Positions 1 to 12,324 of a DNA stretch of 64,000 bases are shown one piece after another. The stretch covers positions 186,001 to 250,000 of the forward strand of contig LLEY01000045.1 of the NCBI GenBank assembly GCA_001414485.1. Direction: 5' to 3'. Made by a program: the position numbers and the translations under genes. Each line of letters starts with the position of its first letter. Position 1 is the first letter of the stretch. The notes below the pieces were generated by a model, which had not been told where the DNA came from, did no database searches, and saw nothing but the letters and a program-made list of their open reading frames with translations. The stretch comes from Calycina herbarum (taxonomy: Eukaryota; Ascomycota; Leotiomycetes; Helotiales; Pezizellaceae).

Positions 1-405
1 TTGATAGCACGATCATGATAATTTCCGGCGGGGTGGGTTGGTGGAGGCGTGCAAGCTTGGCCGGCTGTTTTGTAGGGGACCTCCTCGCGAAGTCCCTTCA
101 CAGGCGCGTTTACCCTATAAGCGCTATAGGGAAGGTATTCTACAAGTAGGCGTTTGATTAGCGCGCGAACCAATGATTATTTAAATTAGTACTAAGACTT
201 CTTCTTAATATATATCCCAATTGGCTGTATTGCGCCCATGCTATGTGGTTAGCGCCAAATTCAGCTGACACGGCGAAAATCGGCGCTTAGTGTCCCCTGT
301 AAGGAAGTATAAATACTGTTTAAGGGCATAACAAAAATCGGCACAGATTCCCGTTAGCAAATTTGTATCAAAAATCAAAAATTTACGATCAAATGATCAC
401 AGCAA
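1..405. other. Intergenic / upstream sequence, little RIP
   Basis: Balanced base composition with many CG, CA and TG steps, unlike the sequence to its right. A TATA-like GTATAAATAC lies at 308-317 on the plus strand, ahead of the frame that opens near 397. A possible intron acceptor (TCACAG or TTTTAG) sits at about 397-412. No convincing complete gene was found. It may be the promoter and first intron of the decayed gene that follows. Confidence 0.35.
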
Positions 406-1390
406 TTGCTTTTAGTTGATTTACGCTACGTGAACTGCGGTGCGAGATCTGATCCCTTATTAGACCTTTCTCTATTTAATATAACGCTTGACATTGGTGA
501 AGCTAGACGCTATTTTCAGACAGAACTCCTCTTCAGTACCTTTTTATCCTACTTTAAGCTTCAGTTAGATAGGCCACTTTTCAACAATTGTATTACTTTT
601 CTTCATCTTAACACCTAGATCTGTAGAGATCTACTCGAAATCGTAGAACACTATATAACTAACGAATAATCAGTTTTAACGCTACTAATACCTACCTAAG
701 ACGTACCGGCTAAAAAATTTATTAATATCAAGTACTAGATAACGCGTATCCTATATTCTCGTTATATTAGCATCGTTTATAGAAAGTATTAGAGAAAACA
801 GAAGGTATTTAGTAAGAAACTATATATTAGAGGTTTCGTCTATTAGATTCTCTCTCTTTACTACCTCTTTAACTGTATTAATAAAGAGAGTGATAAATAT
901 CGTATATATATTCTATTAAAGTAATTATAAGAAGAGAGATAAAAGAGAAAGCGTATTCTAGATTCTAATATAACTACTATTATAAATATTAGCTATTTTA
1001 TAATATTTTAGTTAGAGTTTAGTTAGCCTACTAAGAAATATACCTCTACTCTAGTATATCTATTATATTTAAGATACTAGAGTAATTCTCTAGTATTAAT
1101 ATTATAGAGTATAAAGTAGATTTTAGTTTTCTAAAGACGATCTAAGAATCTTTCTATTATATTATAAATAAAAATAAAAATTTACTATACTAGTCTTAAG
1201 ATATAAGCGATGATATCTATTAGACGTCTAAGACCGGCTATCTACTAGAGAGGTTAGTCTAATTATCTAAAGACTAGCTTTTTTATCTCTAGAAAAATAT
1301 ACTACGTAGTTAAAGTTAGAATTAATCAAATATCTCTAGAGATACTTACGGATTTAGAGTATTAAATACTATTCGAGAATACCTGAATAG
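397..1390 (+). pseudogene. Unidentified RIP-degraded coding frame
   Basis: One plus-strand frame is fully open from 397 to 618. It then continues in the same phase to about 1390, interrupted almost only by TAG and TAA, as expected when CAG and CAA glutamine codons are hit by RIP. Reading those stops as glutamine gives roughly 320 residues rich in Leu, Ile, Tyr and Lys. No family was recognised. Retrotransposon gag, RT, pogo and tyrosine-recombinase motifs were looked for and not seen. There is no good ATG in frame, so the true start is probably in an upstream exon. Stop density rises towards the transposon island at 1709, which fits RIP leaking outwards from it. It may be a host gene or an unfamiliar transposon gene. 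Confidence 0.4.
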
Positions 1391-1520
1391 TATAAGTATA
1401 TAATTCTTTTAAAATTTCTACTTAGTAATTCGTATAAAGAGCGACGTATCTTTGAAATACTATCGGTTCTAGTAATCTAATCTTTCTAGAGTAAGAGTTA
1501 TAGTTCTCTGAATTACTATA

Positions 1521-1708
1521 TATAACGAAACTTAAACGAACTAAACAAAGGTAACTAAGTCTCGAAGGTTAGTATACTAATAAGAAGTACAGATACGCCG
1601 GGTTATTTACTTAGAAGTGAACTCGTTACTTATATCAAAGATATTAAATAAGATAATAAGATTAATAACTAAAGTTAAGTACAAAGCTTCTATCTAATAG
1701 CAGATGTA
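1521..1708 (-). repeat. Truncated Gypsy LTR fragment
   Basis: About 188 bp matching the right-hand (R-U5) part of the Gypsy LTR family, read on the minus strand and starting TATAACGAAAC. It abuts the next, complete LTR, so two LTR ends lie in tandem. The break falls inside the unit where the complete copy reads CAGACGTACTAG. It is either an older LTR into which Gypsy-A inserted, or a recombination scar. Confidence 0.8.
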
Positions 1709-2172
1709 TATAACGAAACTTAAACGAACTAAACAAAGATAACTAAGTCTCGAAGGTTAGTATATAAGTAAGAAGTATAGATACGCTAGGTTGTTTACTT
1801 AGAAGTAAACTCGTTACTTATATTAAAGATATTAAATAAGATAATAAGATTAATAACTAAAGTTAAGTACAAAGCTTCTATCTAATAACAGACGTACTAG
1901 TCTTATATAGAACCTTCGTTTATATTTTAGAGTCCTGCTTAGTAGAAGTCTCGAAGATAGAGTCCGACTCTATTTCTAAGACTTCTTAAAACTAGACTCT
2001 ATTACCTAACTACTCTTAACCGAGTTATATAATATAACTATAATAAGATCCTAGAATTATATATTCTACTATATTTAATTCTTTCTTCCTTTTAGAGTTA
2101 TAATAGTACTCGTCCTATTAGAGCGTCGCCTAGACTTTACTTTTGTCACGTGCTAGCACGTGATTCGTAACA
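1709..2172 (-). repeat. Gypsy-A 3' LTR
   Basis: 464 bp, RIP-mutated, ending GATTCGTAACA at 2172. It holds a paired CACGTG (CACGTGCTAGCACGTG) near 2146-2161. Internal sequence begins with the purine tract immediately to the right. Confidence 0.9.
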
Positions 2173-2239
2173 CTATCCCCTTCTTAGCCTAGCGTGTCTC
2201 TACGCTAGAGTATAACCTAAAATATGTCGTTAGATAGAT

Positions 2240-2720
2240 ATTAGTCCTTCTTTATATATAATATATCTTCTTTTTATATTAAATAAAAAGAGTATCTAAC
2301 TCTTATTATATAAATTAAATCTACGTAACGTCTAGTAGAGACCTGTTCTTTTTATTAGAAATAGTCTCGTTACTGCTTTCTAGAACTTTCTAAATCCTCT
2401 TAATATTCTAAGTATATTTAGTTAAAAAGATCCTATAATAGTTCTAGCTATCTTATCGTTTCTTCTCTTAGATCTTAAAAACCTATATATTGATTTTTCT
2501 TTAGTCTTATATATAAGCGATTTCCTATTACTTCTCTAAGTCCTTCTTCTTCGAGTCCTTCTCTTAAGTTCTTATCTTCCTAGTTTTCTATCTTTGAGAT
2601 AGCTTCTTTTATTAAGTAGGTGCTTTCTAATAATATATCTCTGTCTAACCCTAGTCTCGAGTTCTAGGCAGCTCTAGGTTTTATTAGTAGAACTTCTAAA
2701 GTTCCTCTAAGCAGTAGATA
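2240..2720 (-). pseudogene. Gypsy-A 3' accessory frame, sense strand
   Basis: Between the chromodomain and the 3' LTR, the minus (sense) strand reads as a Glu/Lys/Leu-rich frame broken only by TAG/TAA. It continues in the direction of pol. In Gypsy-C and Gypsy-E the same interval instead carries an antisense frame. Function is unknown; a coiled-coil protein or pol tail is possible. Confidence 0.4.
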
Positions 2721-4117
2721 AGGTTTTCTCTTAGCTTCTAAGTGTTTTCCGAGTATAGATAATCTAACTATTTAACTAAGTACTTAGTTCGTTCTCTAAT
2801 AATTTTATAGTTAAGAATCCTTTTAATCTTATACTTAGTATTTAGGTTTACTAGTTATATTTCTATATATAGAGCTAATAGTATTCCTAGTAGTACTAGT
2901 TTAAGTAAAGATATATAAAATACTAAGTAGATGTTTATAGTTCTTAGTAGTACTAATTTATAATTTAAAGATTCTTTAATATATTTAATTTTAAATAGTC
3001 TAAGTTTTTTATAATCTAGTTTATTACTTAGTCTTTTTATATTAATGTTTTTTTATATTAAGTAGACTTTATCTCTCTCTTTTAGTATTAGCTTCTAACT
3101 ATATCTTTTATTATAGTAGTATACGTTTCTTTTAGCTATAAACTATAAGTCCTTTATAAGTTTTTTATATAAACTTTTAATTTTTACGACTTAAATATAA
3201 GCGAGTTAGTTATTAATAGTTATAGATAGCAGTTCTTAATATACTATTAATTTATATCTAAAGTTAGTATAGAATAGTATAATAAGTATTATTTCTATTA
3301 TTAAACTATTATAAGCAAACTATACTAAGAGTAGCAGTTCTACCTAGTTACTTTACTAGTAGTTTACGTAATAACGAAGGTATATTTTAACTAACGTAGT
3401 TTATTAGAACCTCGGTTATATTAGAACCCTGATTAATTATCCTTAGTATATAACTTTAAACTTAAATAACTTAACTATAATATATTAAATTAACTCTTTA
3501 TAATCGGAGTCTAATATACTAGATATATCTACAGCTTCTTAACAAGTTCGTACGTTATAACTAGCTTTTCTATAGGTTCTATAGTATCGTCTAGACAGTT
3601 GCCTCTTCTTATAACTACCTTTTGCTATATATATATCGCGTCGTACCTGCTTATCTACGTCTTTCTAAGCTATAATATCCTATATATCCTCTATAATAAG
3701 TATACCCCCTTTATAGACACGAGCCTTTTTAGCTCTTCAGCGTTTGCTAAGAGCTTTATTTACTATCTAAAGTGTATATACCTCGGTAGACAGAAGAGTT
3801 ATCTTATAAGCTATTCGCTCTATACCTTTAGCTAGCGCTATAACTGTCTTAAATAGAGAGTTTAGCGAGCTTCTCTAATAGCGAGTAATTCGATTTCGTA
3901 TAAGAGTTAACTATAAAAGAGCTTCTGTTAGATTAGAAGAGGTCTAAGATTCCTATAGAAGAGTGTTAGTAGTAGAGAGTCTAGAGAGTATTAGAGTCTA
4001 TATCTTTATATCAAGCTTTAAAATCACTACTTATAGATTAAAAGACACTAGGCCAGCTCTATAGAATCTAGCCTAAGCGTTCTAGACTATTATAGATTCC
4101 TTATATACTACTATAAA

Positions 4118-4446
4118 TGTTACGGACCTGGCCACCGCCGAGCACGTGACTCGCGTACGGCTGCTCGCCGGCGTCCGCAAAGCCTGCTATTCCTAGCCTA
4201 GCCTAGAACTATTCCTACCTAGGCTAGGAACCATTTCTATAAACGGATCGACATTTCTATAACTTATCGATTCCTTAGCTATCTCTATATTATAGGACCT
4301 CTAGAAGTCTCCTCTTTCCTTCTCTTCTCTTCTATAGCTTTAGATCTTTAATTAAACTATCTCTTACTTCTCTGATTATCTGCTATACCTATGTATACTA
4401 CAGGTAAAGATAACTACCAGAGGGCTAGTAGATTAGGTTTGTTATA
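4118..4446. mobile_element. Solo LTR inside pogo-1
   Basis: 329 bp starting TGTTACGGAC and ending TTTGTTATA, flanked by the 5-bp duplication ATAAA (4113-4117 and 4447-4451). Its first 100 bp are GC-rich and keep many CG, CA and TG steps, so it is much less RIP-mutated than its surroundings. No matching internal region was found in the window. Confidence 0.85.
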
Positions 4447-4863
4447 ATAAAGGCTAGAAAGAACTCTACCTTAGTAATATAGTTAATATAAGCTTTAATA
4501 AACGTCTTAATCTATTAACTATACACTTGTTTTAATATACTAAAACATCTAATATTAAGTGGTTAGGTTATATAGAATAAGTAGAGAGGTAGTCTAAGAG
4601 TTATAATATTATATACTTTATAATACTCTTGAAATTCAGCTGATTTATAACTCTTATACCTATCTAATACTAGTATTCGATATAGACTCTTTGCTTAAGT
4701 AGTAGTATACTTATCGAAGTGTTTTAGCTATTCTAGACCTGTCTTATTATTTGTCTATCTATTACTTATCGGTTTAATAACCTAGTTATATAAGAGGCCG
4801 CTGTCTATATACTAATTTATAAGATAATTCTTCTCTTAGACGACTAAAAATAGAGAGATATTC

Positions 4864-5105
4864 TGTCAGAGCTTATAGCAAGTGCTGATGAATTAAACTA
4901 CAGAGGCTGTCTATATATAAGAAGATTCGATTGTCCTTTCCAAGTTAGAGTCCTTGCTAACTTATATACTCAGTTAGCTCCTTCTAGAGGTTTCTGCTAA
5001 GAGTACTCTCGAAGGTTCTGTTACGTCTATGCGTTACCAAGCGAGGTCACGTAAATGCGTCGCTGGAGTACTCCGAGACTTATTCTACAGGTATAACCCT
5101 TGACA
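4864..5105 (-). repeat. Gypsy-B 3' LTR
   Basis: 242 bp, TGTCAGAGC to TTGACA. Comparatively little RIP damage. Confidence 0.92.
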
Positions 5106-8100
5106 TTACCCCCCTTCCTACTCTTGAAGGTAGGTGTCTAGGGCTACTATATCCTCTAACTCAGTAGCAGGTTCCTATATTAGGTTTACGTATCCTGTCT
5201 ATTTAACCTTATACTCGAGTCGAGTACGAGAGCCTTTCCCTAGGAGCTTCTTTTGCTGTTAACCTAGTATTCTTTTAACTTACTATTCTATAATATTATC
5301 TACTAATATTATAGATGGTTGATCATCGTCTATAATTTAACTAGGCAGCGGGTCTGTAGCTGCTAGCCTTAATAAGTCTATATTAAAGATATTATAGATA
5401 CTAGGCAGGGTGTCTAGCCTATATATAGATAGGCTAATAACCTCGATAACTATAAACTTAGCAGATCGAGCGTCTAGTTTCTTACTAGCCCTGTCTATCT
5501 ATATATTCTATAAGCTTAAGTAAACCTTATCTCCAACCTTATACGTAGGAGCGGTATTCTATAAACGATTTACTTAAGTCTCCTAGTCTTATTATACCCT
5601 TACTATTGATAATTATACCTATTCTATAATAGCCTTAATCTTTACTACTATTACTTCACTCTTTTGAATTAGTGTTTTTATATTTATAGATACTACGACG
5701 TCTATTAAGAGGTCGATAGTCTATAACAGATAGCCGTAGCTAAGTTAGAAAGAGCTTATACCCGTTAATATTAAATCCCGTCTATTAAAAGCTAGCTATA
5801 CTACTAGCAGCTAGTCGGCCCAGTTGTCCTAAGCTATATTAATCCACTGCTGTAGAAGCGTCTCGACTTTAGTATTTACCCGTTCTGTTAACCTGTTAGT
5901 TTGTAGATAGAAGGCTATAAAGATCCGTCGTTTAATCTATAAGAAGTTACAAAGCGTCTTCTATACTCGTCTAATAAATTACAGGCCCTTATTAGACACT
6001 ATTACTCTTAGTAGTCTATATAAGCTATAGTATATAGTAATAAATAAGCGAGCAAATTCCTCTAATAATATAGTCAAGTTATAGGCTACGAGGAGCACCC
6101 CTTTACCTAAACAGTCTATAAACACTACTATTATATTAGAGCCTTTACTTATAGGTAGTAGTCTAATAAAGTCGATAGAGATCTCCTACTATTACTACTT
6201 AGGAATTGGTAATAAACGAAGTAGGCCTTGTTTACGATCTCTCTAGACCTTAGTACGTCTATAAACTCTATAATTATAGACAAACTACTTAACTATAGTC
6301 TATAGGTTTAGCTAGAAGAACTCTCTTAAGACTATTATAATTATCCTATTCTTACTAGGATAGCCTATAAGTATAGAATTATAGAGTTCCTATATAATTA
6401 TAGTCTATAGCAGCTCATAGTTAAGGACCTATAGTCTACCCCTAAACCGTAAATCACCGTTCTTATTAACTAAGCAGTTAGAGACAAAGACTTTAACTAG
6501 AGAAGCGAGGTCTACTAGAAACACTCTATCTCCTTAGTAGACAGTGTCTATAAAACGCCTGAAGTCCTTATCCTATACCTTTCCCTCTTTCTAGAGGTTC
6601 TATAGTTAGTCTATAAACGCTTACTATGTCGCTACATTGCTTACTTAATTCCTCCTGTTTACTAATACTAGTACTAGTTATATAGTATTTCCTTAAATCA
6701 TTCTATCTAGAATTAATTATACTATTCTATAATTAAGGCGTTCATCTCCCTTCTCTAGAAGGTCCTGGTCCCTCCTTATTAGTACATCTGACAGTTCTCT
6801 CTCTTTACCTAGGTAGTATTAGATAATTAGGTTAAACTTACTAAGTATTAACTACTACTGTATTTATCTTTCAGACAGTTTATAAACTATTATAAAGTAC
6901 TTAAGATTCTTATAATCCATAAGTACTATAAACTACCTAATACTTTTTAACTCCGCTTCCTATTCCTTAAGACAACGAATAATAGCTAACAACTCCTTAT
7001 TATATATTAGGTAATTATATTCAGTAGATACGTGTTTCTTTAAAAAGAAGGCTACAGGCTGTAAAACGCTATTCTTTACTTAAGAGAGCACGCCTCCTAA
7101 GTAATATCTAGAGGAGTCTATCTCTAGGACCGTCTCATAATCTAGGTTAAACTAAGCTAGTACTAGAGCCTCTATAAAGGCCTGCTTTAACTGTTCGAAG
7201 GCTCTATTCGCTTCGTCTATCTATTAGAAGGATATATCCTTTTTAACAAGACTATAGAGAGGAGCTATAATCTATAAAAAGTCCTTAATAAACTGTCGAT
7301 AGAAATTCACAAATCCTAGGAAGCTAAGAACGCCTTTTACTATTATTAGTACTTTCTAATTTATAATAGCCTATATTTTAGCTAGGTCTATCTATAAACC
7401 TTTCCCTACTTCTATAATAAACCTAAGGTACTTTATAAACTATACTTCAAATTCGTACTTATTAATATTAAGCTATAGCCTAGTATCTTAAAGCCTTTAT
7501 ATTACTTTATAGACATACTCGCGGTACTGGTTATAGGTGTTGTCTATAAAGAATAAGACATCGTTAACATATACTAAGACAAAGTCGTCTAAGAACTCTT
7601 AAAGCATATGATTAATATACCGCTAGAAAGTGCTAGGAGTATTTATAAGCCTAAAAGGGGTAATAAGCTATTTAAAAAGCCTAAAGCGTGTCTAGAAAGC
7701 CGTTTTCTACTCGTCTCCCTCCTTAATCTATATCTTATAAAAGGTAGTAATAACATCTATTTTTATAAACTACTTAGCTTTCCTAATCCGATTAAGTATC
7801 TCTTAGATTAAAGGTAAAGGGTAGTAGTCCTTATAGGTTAACTTATTCAGTGCTCAGTAGTCGTAATAGAACCGTAGACCCCCTCCTAGCTTCTATACAA
7901 AGAGTACTAGCATAGCTACTAGAGAGTTACTTACTTAAATGAATTCCTTATCTAGTAACTCTGTTAGGGTTTTATAGAGCACTAACAGCTCGTCTCGTAA
8001 CATGTTATAGAGTAGCCCTTAGAGGACTGTTTCTTCTAATCCGTTTTCGGTCTATAAGAGCTTAATACCGTAATCAATTCCTTTATAATATACTAGTAAC

Positions 8101-9908
8101 TTATTTACTTCCTTCCTATCAAATGCTAGATAGAATTCCGGGCTAATTCAGCTAGGTAGCTTCGTCTGTAGGTCTATATACTTCTTTTCCGTTAATGCTT
8201 TTATAATATCTATAAGGCTTGCTATAAAGACTTATAGCTTCCGTTTTCGATTTATAAGAAAGTAGAAGACAGCCGCGCTTACTTACTTATAAGAGTAAGA
8301 CTTTTCTAGCTTACTATAAACTTCTAACCTAGAGTCTTAGAAGAGTAAGCATCCCTTAGTAGTATTAAGTAAAGCTCACTCTTTTCTTAACTAAGATTTT
8401 CCTAGAATTATTTTATAGCCCTCGATCTTAGAGACTATATAAGTATAAACCCGTTTCTACTAGTAGCCTCTAATATCTATGCTAAAAGATACTACTTAGG
8501 ATACAGCATCCTCTAATACTCCTTCTACTAACTATAAATACCTTAGTATAATTTATACGTAAGAGAGCTAATAACAATAGACAAAACAGTCTAAAACAAT
8601 TCTATAAACTAAATACCCTAAATCTACTAAGGCTTATAAAGTAGCTACCCTATTTACTAAAGCCGATATAAGAAGAGGTTTTTCGTCTATATATTCCTAC
8701 TTAAAATGTCTCTAAGTGTCTATTACTAACAACTCCCTTCGTCGCCCCTGCCTACGCTTTCTAACAAGAGCTACTAGTTTTCCGAATCCAAGGAGACATC
8801 ACCGTCTTCTTCTTCTAATTCTAGTACTACTTCCTTAACCTCTACCTTCTATTTATAGACCGAATCCGCTATTACAAGTCGCCTTAGTAGTCTATATAAA
8901 CATTCTTAAATAAAATAACCAGTAGCTCCATAGCGAAGATAGCGACCAGTACGAGTACAGTTACTTCGTTCTTCCTAGGACACCTATTTAGCATACTTAG
9001 TACTAGTTATTAAGACTTTAGTAGATGCTAGTTCTTAATCTATACCCTCTATAGATGCCTTATAGGTGATTTTCAGTCCGTTAGCAATATTACCGCTCGT
9101 TACCTACTATATAGTATCCGTCGAGCGTTTCTAAGAGGTCCGTAGTGTTTCTAGGAGAGTCTAGGCCCTAGATCTTAATGTTCGAGCTTTATAAGCTCTT
9201 AAGCAGTCGTCCGTTTCTTTAATAATAGAGTAGTAAGACTCGAAGTTAGGTTAAGAAGGAACTATAATCATCGCCTTAACTAACTCGTTACTAAGGATTC
9301 GGTTAAGAGACACCTTCTTTACATTGTCTAGCTAAGATCCTCCTCTAGACTCTATAAGCAAGGCTTGCTATTCTATAAAGACCTTTAGGAATAGTCTTAA
9401 GCCCTAGTAGAAGGATTCCAGCTTTTGTTATACTCTTTCCTTAGCCTATAGGTCTCTAAATATAAACTCTACTCGACTTAAGAAATCACTACTATTAGCT
9501 AGCTCTAGCTTACTCTATTCCCGTACCTATGCTTCTATTCTACAGAGCGCCTTACCCTATAAGGATCCGTTAAGTACTTAAAACTTAACATATTTAATAT
9601 ATCTATAGTAGTCGACTTCGATTTTAGCTCGTGCTTATTATAACTAAGCTTCTAGCTTATCCGAGTCTCCGTAGAATTCCAGTAGCAGAGGAAGAGATTT
9701 CCTAGGTTTATTATCGTTGTAGACTATCTATAAGCAAGCTTCCTCATCCTTCTTTTACTTATTCATAATCCGTAGACAATCGTCCTCTTAGGTAGATATT
9801 AACTAATTCCGCTACTCTTAAACATACTATAAGAACCAGGCAGGTAGCTAATTCAGTATACCGCCTTCTTATAGTTCTCCTATTATCTGTAAGTTCTATA
9901 AATGCCGT

Positions 9909-10072
9909 AAAATAGCCCGTAAGTTCCAGTGTTACTATAAAGGCCCGATATATTCTAGTATTACTAAAATAGCCCGATATGTTCCAGTGTTGCTATAAAG
10001 GCCTGTTATGTTCTAGTATTACCAAAATAGCCTAATATGTTCTAGTATTACTATAAAAGCCCGTTGTTTTTT
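9909..10072 (-). repeat. Tandem repeat in Gypsy-B leader
   Basis: Alternating units of about 31 and 27 bp, two and a half rounds. Units begin AAAATAGCCCG... or AAAGGCC... and share a core like TTCTAGTATTACT. The array lies between the 5' LTR and the gag start, where the primer-binding and packaging region of an LTR element would be. Confidence 0.75.
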
Positions 10073-10085
10073 AAATCGAATCTAA

Positions 10086-10327
10086 TATCAGAGCTTATAG
10101 CAAGTACTAATGAATTAAACTACAGAGGCTGTCTATATATAAGAAGATTCGATTGTCCTTTCCAAGTTAGAGTCCTTACCAACTTATATACTCAGTTAGC
10201 TCCTTCTAGAGGTTTCTGCCAAGAGTACTCTCGAAGGTTCTGTTACGTCCATGCGTTGCCAAGCGAGGTCACGTGAATGCGTCGCTGGAGTACTCCGAGA
10301 CTTATTCCACGAGTGTAACTCTTGACA
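10086..10327 (-). repeat. Gypsy-B 5' LTR
   Basis: 242 bp, nearly identical to 4864-5105. The first dinucleotide is RIP-altered (TATCAG for TGTCAG). Confidence 0.92.
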
Positions 10328-12324
10328 TATTCTAACTCTTACTATTAATATAAGTAATTACTATAGCCTATTTCTAATTACCTAGCTAAACTGCCTTATC
10401 TCTACTATGTTAATCTACACGTGTAATAACTATTATAGAGTAAATCATATCTATTATAAAGCCTGTTTCGTCGAAGTTATAGAAATCGTAATCTAAAACG
10501 CTATATTTTACTCTTATATTTTATATAAGTCGGAACCACGTACTAATTAGGTTAGGATCTTCGTATAAGGCTCTTTAGAAATCGTAAACGCGATTAAAAC
10601 GCGTCTTTAACCCTAGTTGTCGTTATATAAATCGATAAGCCTAGAGCTTACTAACACGTTTTTCTCTTTATAACTTAAGAATAAAATTAGCTATATCTTC
10701 TATACTAGCTAGCCGAGGTGTAAACTCTCTAGAATCTATATTAAGTATATTCTAAATAATCACTTCTTCTTCTACCTTAGATAATTTAAGGTTTACTAGT
10801 CGACGGTTAGCTAGAGAAAGGTAGCTGTTTATTCTATTATTAAGTATAGAATAAGGTATTCTATAGATCTTTATAGCTTTCTATTAACTTAGCTTTTTAG
10901 ATATTCGAATTACCTTAATAGCTAGAATAACTTTTGATTCTTTAGTAATAATAGACATAGTAGAAGGTTAAAAAAACGCGTGTTAAAGTTAGAGAGTAGG
11001 ATTTCAGGAAAATTAATCGAGGTTCTAATATAACCGAGGTTCTAATAAACTACGTTACTTAATTTATCTATTTATTTCTTTTATTTATCTAAGAGTAAAA
11101 GGCTATTAAGAGCTTCCTTTTTATATCTAATCGTTTTATAAGAGCGATCTAAAATTTAGAAGTAAAGAGTTTATCTCTATCTAAGAGTATTTCTTCTAAT
11201 AGTCTATATCTTAAAACTACTTCTTTAAGAAATATAAATACTAATTCCTTAGCTATACTTAATTCTATATATAGTATTAGAATTATATACTTTGTAAGTT
11301 GTTCTATAATAACTGGGATTAAGTTATACTTAACTCCTATTATTAGATCTTTTAATTTTAGTAATTTAATAATAAAATCCTAAGATACTGATTTCTAAGG
11401 TATTTATAGTATTAGAGTAGTATTTATCTGTTTATAAGAAGTATAGTAGAAAGCCTTATTTCTAATATAAGTATTATATTCTACTATTACTTCCTTAACT
11501 ATCGTAGATAACCGATTAATATAGTAATATTATCTTATCTACTAGAGAGTTCTACGAATTCCTTAGTAGCTATAAGTAGGCGTAGTATAGTATTCTTATA
11601 TAAACTCTTTTATATACAAGCTAGGAACCTATAGTTTCTCTTTTATATACTAGTTATAACCTTCGTATATACTCTAAACTTTGTCTATCTAGATATTATT
11701 CGTATTTATTACTACTATTTTATATATAGTAGATACTAAGTCGCTGTTTTCGTTATACTTTAATATTACTATATTAACGTATTTTTTGTTTTTCTTATAG
11801 CCTAGCTTCTAGCTTAAAGCATCGGCTTAAGTGTTACTTATTCTACTAATATATCGAATAATTATCTTAAATTCTACTAAGGTTTTAGACTACCTAGCTA
11901 GACGTCTTATAATAAGTTCCTTAGTTATAGTAAATGTTTTTAGGTTTAGATAATTAGTAAGTACTATTACTAGGTATATTATACCTTAAAAGTAAATTCT
12001 CTATTCTTTAAAGACTAGAATAATAGCTATTAATTCTTTATTATAAATACTATAGTTCTATTATACTATATTAAAAGTTTTTAAGAAGTATACTATAAGT
12101 ATAAGCTTTTCTATTTTATTTAGTTATAGATATATAGCGTCTACTACTATATCTAAGACGTCTATTTCTATTATACTTAGTTTCTTATAATTAAAATTAT
12201 ATAGAATAGATTTTACTATAAACCGCTCTTTAATTTCCTAGAAGGCCTTTTTAGCCTTCTTATCTTAGATAAAAGTTATAGCTTTTCTAGCTAGTATTAA
12301 TATAGGTTTTATAATCTTTATATA

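Larger units (their letters stand above)
4864..10327 (-). mobile_element. Gypsy-B: complete Ty3/Gypsy chromovirus
   Basis: Complete 5,464-bp element with two 242-bp LTRs (4864-5105 and 10086-10327; TGTCAGAGC...CTTGACA) and the target duplication TATTC at 4859-4863 and 10328-10332. A polypyrimidine run right of the left LTR is the purine tract of a minus-strand element. Right to left: a leader with tandem repeats (9909-10072), gag from an ATG at 9764-9766, a damaged Cys knuckle, protease, reverse transcriptase with a Tyr-Val-Asn-Asp box (from YVDD) near 7550-7580, RNase H, integrase, and a chromodomain near 5130-5290 with the Glu-Tyr-Lys-Val-Lys...Gly-Tyr pattern. Many TAG/TAA stops mean it is dead. 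It sits inside pogo-1, so it arrived after pogo-1. Confidence 0.93.
3394..11055 (-). mobile_element. Pogo-1 (Fot1/pogo DNA transposon) carrying nested LTR elements
   Basis: Terminal inverted repeats ACGTAGTTTATTAGAACC... (3394) and its complement ending CTACGT (11055), with TA duplications at 3392-3393 and 11056-11057. Gypsy-A sequence is continuous across it. Removing the solo LTR 4118-4446 and Gypsy-B 4864-10327, each with one duplication copy, leaves about 1,859 bp, the usual size for this group. The minus strand encodes a pogo-type DDE transposase. A Tyr-Asn-Phe-Asp-Glu-Thr-Gly-Phe motif lies near 10460-10480, and a C-terminal Cys-rich knuckle lies at about 3550-3610. RIP stops make it inactive. 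Confidence 0.93.

Noticed and set aside
397..1390. Idea that the left border frame is a Starship-type tyrosine recombinase
   Set aside because: No catalytic Arg...His-x-x-Arg...Tyr pattern could be seen in the stop-tolerant reading.
10064..10276. 70-residue frame in the Gypsy-B 5' LTR
   Set aside because: Lies almost wholly in the LTR and is not in a coding position for a retrotransposon; the other LTR copy is the same non-coding unit.
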